Shown here piece by piece: positions 60,631 to 64,000 of a stretch of DNA of 64,000 nucleotides. The stretch's first letter is position 1, and each line of letters opens with the position of its first letter. The stretch is from Kaistella palustris DSM 21579 (GTDB lineage Bacteria; Bacteroidota; Bacteroidia; Flavobacteriales; Weeksellaceae). Under the pieces are notes generated by a model. That model ran no database searches. It saw only the letters and a program-made list of their open reading frames with translations, and was not told the DNA's origin. The position numbers and the translations under genes are program-made. The stretch spans positions 248,001 through 312,000 of the forward strand of contig NZ_AULL01000013.1 of NCBI RefSeq assembly GCF_000422265.1, in the 5' to 3' direction.

Positions 60631-61755
60631 ATGAAAAAAATATTTACAGTTTTGCTCGCGGGGATATTTTCGGCAGCATTCGCGCAAGCGCCTCCTGATT
60701 ATTATAATGGCACAGCTGGACTTACAGGCTATACCCTAAAATCCAAACTCAGTGAAATCATTTCCGATGGTGCGTTGGATTTGGGTTATGGCACCGGAAC
60801 GGGTGGATTGTGGGAAACGTTTTACACCTCCGACGTAGATAAATATTACGAAAATAACGGAACTGTGCTCGATATGTATTCTGAAAGGCCGGCAGGACCG
60901 GACGCCTACGAGTACAGGTTGGGACGCGTGACCGATGGCGGCAACCAGTGCGGCACTACCAACAGTATGGAGCAGGAGAATTCCTGCTACAACAGGGAAC
61001 ATACTTTACCCAAGTCATTCTTTGGCGGCATCAATGCAAGACCTATGGCCAATGATGCGCACTTCATTATTCCTGCGGATTATTATGTTAATGGCCAGCG
61101 GTTCAATTATCCTTATGGCGAAACCAATGATCCGGACTGGACCTCGAGCAATGGCAGCAAAGTGGGTGGCTGCAGTTTCCCCGATTATGGCGGCACGATC
61201 TTCGAGCCTATTGATGAGTTTAAAGGCGACCTTGCACGGATGCAGCTCTACTTCATCACACGCTATGAAACCAAACTTCAGAATTTCTCGCAGTACAATC
61301 CTTCTATGAATCCAATTGACGGTAGCAGAGAACGCGGATACAAGCAATGGTATATTAACCTTCTGCTGAAATGGGCTTTGCAGGATCCGGTCTCGCAAAA
61401 GGAAATCGACCGGAACAACGCAATCTACGCCCGGCAGAAAAACCGAAATCCCTTTATCGACCACCCCGAATGGGTTTTTATGATATGGAATTCTACCCTT
61501 TCAAGTTCAGAAGTAGCAGCATTTAAAACCAGAGTTTCCGTTTACCCGAATCCCGTGCGAAACGGCGAAATTCATCTTGCCGGTTACGGACTTGAAAAAA
61601 TTAAAGAGGTAAGGATTTATAATATGGAAGGACGCCTGGTCAAAAGTGTTTCCCAGGATTTCAGCAACCTCAGAACAGTAAATATTAAAGAACTCCCAAA
61701 AGGTAATTATATTTTGAGGACCGAAGAGCAGTCATTAAGGTTTATCATCAATTAA
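60631..61755 (+). CDS. Secreted endonuclease I with type IX sorting domain
   Basis: A 374-residue protein with a signal peptide ending SAAFAQ (about residue 19). The endonuclease I (EndA) domain spans about 20-290: DYYNGTAGLTGYTLKSKL, the catalytic NREHTLPKSFFG with His124, DAHFIIPADYYVNGQR, and EPIDEFKGDLARMQLYFITRYE (in part). The C-terminus (about 303-374, from VYPNPVRNGEI) is a Por/type IX sorting domain, so the nuclease is exported to the surface or medium and probably degrades extracellular DNA. It is a paralogue of the next gene. Confidence 0.92.
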   Translation: MKKIFTVLLAGIFSAAFAQAPPDYYNGTAGLTGYTLKSKLSEIISDGALDLGYGTGTGGLWETFYTSDVDKYYENNGTVLDMYSERPAGPDAYEYRLGRVTDGGNQCGTTNSMEQENSCYNREHTLPKSFFGGINARPMANDAHFIIPADYYVNGQRFNYPYGETNDPDWTSSNGSKVGGCSFPDYGGTIFEPIDEFKGDLARMQLYFITRYETKLQNFSQYNPSMNPIDGSRERGYKQWYINLLLKWALQDPVSQKEIDRNNAIYARQKNRNPFIDHPEWVFMIWNSTLSSSEVAAFKTRVSVYPNPVRNGEIHLAGYGLEKIKEVRIYNMEGRLVKSVSQDFSNLRTVNIKELPKGNYILRTEEQSLRFIIN

Positions 61756-61771
61756 TTTTTAAAAAAGAAGG

Positions 61772-61800
61772 AAAGCCGTTTCGGAAGAGGCGGTTTTTTT
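61772..61800 (+). terminator. Terminator after the first endonuclease gene
   Basis: An 11-bp stem with G-T pairs (61772-61782 and 61787-61797), loop GGAA, and a T run to 61800. Confidence 0.8.
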
Positions 61801-61915
61801 ATGCGCCCGAACTGTTTTTTGGGAAGAAATTGTGTGAACAAAACCTCTTGAAATTCATGTAGGTGCCGTGCCGCACAATATTTAATGATCTGTCGGCGTG
61901 GTACATATTTTTATT

Positions 61916-61923
61916 TACCTTTG
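61916..61923 (+). promoter_or_regulatory. TAnnTTTG box for the second endonuclease gene
   Basis: TACCTTTG, 24 bp before the ATG at 61948; the two nuclease genes thus have separate promoters. Confidence 0.6.
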
Positions 61924-61947
61924 CCTTCCACTAATATTTAAATCATT

Positions 61948-63987
61948 ATGAAAAAACTCACCCTCCTTTTATTGGGTTTTATGTTTTCAGTTTCACTTGC
62001 TCAGGCGCCGGCAGGTTATTATAACGGCACCGATGGACTTTCGGGTGCGGCATTAAAAACAAAACTCAGCGCAATTATTACAGCCGGAGCTCAGGATCAC
62101 GGTTACAACGGACTTTACAACGGTTATCCTACTACCGACAGCGATCATTTCTACGAAAAAGACGGTACCGTACTCGATATGTATTCTGAAAATCCTACAG
62201 GAACAGACCCATACAATTTTGTACATGGCGTGAAAAAATGTGGTAACTACAGCGCCGAAGGCGACTGCTACAACAGAGAACACGTAGTTCCCCAAAGTTT
62301 ATTCGGTTCGAAAGCGCCTATGGTTTCCGACATCAACTTCATCCGCCCGACAGACGGTAAGGTCAACGGAATGCGCAGCAACTATCCTTTCGGCATGGTT
62401 GGCAGCGCGTCTTTCACCTCTAAGAACGGAACCAAAGTAGGTTCAAGTTCATCACCAGGTTACAGTGGAACTGTTTGTGAGCCGATCGATGAATTCAAAG
62501 GTGATATCGCCAGAATGATCTTTTATTTTGTCACCCGGTACGAAAGCAAACTTTCAACTTTCTCCACAGGCAATATGCTTGCGAACAACACTTATCCCGG
62601 TTTACAGACTTGGGAAAGAGATGTTCTGCTGACCTGGGCACTTCAGGATCCCGTTTCACCAAGCGAAATCGAAAGAAACAATGCATCTTATGTTTACCAG
62701 AACAACAGAAATCCTTTCATTGATCATCCCGAGTGGGTACAGACAATCTGGGGCACACAGGTCATTGACAATGAAGCACCGACTGCACCTACAAATCTTG
62801 CAGTAATTTCTACAAACACAGCTTCTGCAAAACTAAGCTGGACCGCTTCTACCGACAATATTGCGGTTTCTTATTACCGGATCTTTGTGAATGGTGTCTT
62901 CAACAGCAACGCACCGTCCACCACGGCAACAGTTTCCGGTCTTGCACAGGGAACAACATTTACCTTTTATGTAGTTGCAGTAGACGCTGCCGGAAATGTT
63001 TCTGCACCAAGCAACACTGTGAGCGGAACCACTTTAACTGATAATGAAGCGCCAACTGCACCAACGAACCTCGAGGTAACATCCGTAGGAACAAATAATG
63101 TAGCACTCAGCTGGACTGCAGCAACTGATAATGTGGAAGTAACATCTTATGATATCTTTATCAATGGTGTTTTATCCGGCTCTACAACCGACACCTCAAC
63201 CAATATTGCGAACCTTGATCCTTCCACCACCTACTCCATTTACGTGGTGGCAAAAGATGCCGCGCTCAATGTTTCGCCCGCAAGTAATGTAGTTACCGCG
63301 ACAACGCTTGCAATTGGAATCAATTGTGGTGACGAGAATTTCGATTCCATTCCGGCAGATGCTTCAATTTATTCCACTTATAACTGGACAAGCAACGGAA
63401 TTTCCTGGACTTCAGAAGACTCCAGAACAGATCAAACACTTAACGGCAGAGCAATTACCATCCGCAACGGATTCTTAACCGCCTTATCTGTACCAAACGG
63501 AATTGGCGATCTTACCGTGACTACGCAACTTAAATTCAGCGGTAGCGCAGGGACTTTAAAAGTTTTTGTTAATGACATCGACACGGGTAAAACCGTACCT
63601 TACAGCGCTACGGCACAAACAACTGTAGTTACCGGAATCAATGTATCCGGCGTGGTGGAAATCAGTTTAGTAAACAGCAACAGCAACCGTATTGCGATCG
63701 ATGATATGAAATGGACCTGCTACGCGACTGCAGCAGTGAATGAAAGCGGCATGCAGAAAAACGCCTTCACCGTTTCGCCAAACCCTGTGAAAAATGGTGA
63801 GATCAACGTGAACGGTAAAAATCTGAACACGGTGAAGGCCGCACAGATCTTTGATTTTGCAGGCAAGCTCGTACAAACAGTAGACGAACCCTTTAAAAAT
63901 GGAAACAGAATCTCTCTGAAAAATCTACCGAAAGGAATGTACATTTTAAAAGCCGGCAATCAATCCGCGAAATTCCTTGTACAATAA
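61948..63987 (+). CDS. Secreted endonuclease I with two fibronectin III domains and type IX sorting domain
   Basis: A 679-residue protein. The signal peptide ends SVSLAQ (about residue 19). The endonuclease I domain (about 20-270) has the catalytic NREHVVPQSLFG with His112. Two fibronectin type III domains follow (about 277-363 and 368-454), each beginning APTAPTNL. Next is a beta-rich domain (about 457-595) and a C-terminal sorting domain from SPNPVKNGEINV (about 607-679). It is a larger paralogue of the preceding nuclease; the added domains may bind glycans or other surfaces. Confidence 0.92.
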   Translation: MKKLTLLLLGFMFSVSLAQAPAGYYNGTDGLSGAALKTKLSAIITAGAQDHGYNGLYNGYPTTDSDHFYEKDGTVLDMYSENPTGTDPYNFVHGVKKCGNYSAEGDCYNREHVVPQSLFGSKAPMVSDINFIRPTDGKVNGMRSNYPFGMVGSASFTSKNGTKVGSSSSPGYSGTVCEPIDEFKGDIARMIFYFVTRYESKLSTFSTGNMLANNTYPGLQTWERDVLLTWALQDPVSPSEIERNNASYVYQNNRNPFIDHPEWVQTIWGTQVIDNEAPTAPTNLAVISTNTASAKLSWTASTDNIAVSYYRIFVNGVFNSNAPSTTATVSGLAQGTTFTFYVVAVDAAGNVSAPSNTVSGTTLTDNEAPTAPTNLEVTSVGTNNVALSWTAATDNVEVTSYDIFINGVLSGSTTDTSTNIANLDPSTTYSIYVVAKDAALNVSPASNVVTATTLAIGINCGDENFDSIPADASIYSTYNWTSNGISWTSEDSRTDQTLNGRAITIRNGFLTALSVPNGIGDLTVTTQLKFSGSAGTLKVFVNDIDTGKTVPYSATAQTTVVTGINVSGVVEISLVNSNSNRIAIDDMKWTCYATAAVNESGMQKNAFTVSPNPVKNGEINVNGKNLNTVKAAQIFDFAGKLVQTVDEPFKNGNRISLKNLPKGMYILKAGNQSAKFLVQ

Positions 63988-64000
63988 AAGCAGTTCTCTG

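Overview
The window looks like chromosome from a member of the Bacteroidota, most likely the Flavobacteriales (Weeksellaceae, Chryseobacterium-like). The evidence is: many start sites preceded by the flavobacterial -7 box TAnnTTTG and rarely by a Shine-Dalgarno sequence; two secreted endonucleases carrying C-terminal sorting domains of the type IX (Por) secretion system; and family content typical of the group (DUF3667, DUF1572, alginate-export porin, Bacteroidota-type alpha-2-macroglobulin, DnaJ with a half zinc finger, malate:quinone oxidoreductase). I see no phage, integrase, insertion sequence or CRISPR array.

Layout. 1-9.6 kb: an alpha-2-macroglobulin cut by the window edge, a UbiA-like membrane protein plus an Omp85-like barrel, recF-DUF721 with a 25-codon upstream ORF, a Gcr-type 'recombinase' membrane protein and mtgA. 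9.7-18 kb: an orphan metal-chelate binding lipoprotein, tRNA-Arg(ACG), prmA, a glycosyltransferase, two methyltransferases, a ZIP transporter, a FadL-like porin and a Tyr/Gly-rich lipoprotein. 18-29 kb: proS, a DUF937-OmpA protein, mntH behind a DtxR/MntR-like operator, grpE-dnaJ, a decayed alpha/beta-hydrolase, dedA, prfB and a short glucan phosphorylase. 29-44 kb: mostly housekeeping genes (mtaB, an mqo cluster, gpsA, an M23 peptidase, topB, an FKBP, tex) with small unknown genes between them.

44-58 kb is more accessory. It holds an alginate-export porin, a GH13 amylase and a GT32 transferase. Next comes a TetR-controlled carbonyl-detoxification cluster (DJ-1/Hsp31-like protein, YqhD-like aldehyde reductase, NADP-dependent oxidoreductase), with a shared palindrome at two control points. 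Then a degenerate receiver-like protein, a very acidic protein and a zinc alcohol dehydrogenase lead into the most distinctive locus: a 417-residue repeat protein with four KGG-type motifs set in RG/SG-rich linkers behind an acidic head, followed by a ferritin-like DUF892 protein with disordered charged tails. This resembles the enterobacterial yciG-yciF stress pair in an expanded form. 57.5-64 kb: tRNA(CAT), methylmalonyl-CoA epimerase, rbfA, a LolC/E-like permease and two tandem secreted endonuclease I genes.

Non-coding structure is informative. TAnnTTTG boxes end only 4-8 bases before the start codon of several genes, suggesting leaderless or nearly leaderless mRNAs. Two copies of a dispersed repeat (11747-11822 and 58661-58814) share their ends but have different hairpins inside. 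A triple 24-bp repeat lies in frame inside the alpha-2-macroglobulin gene. All assignments rest on reading the sequence; no database search was possible.
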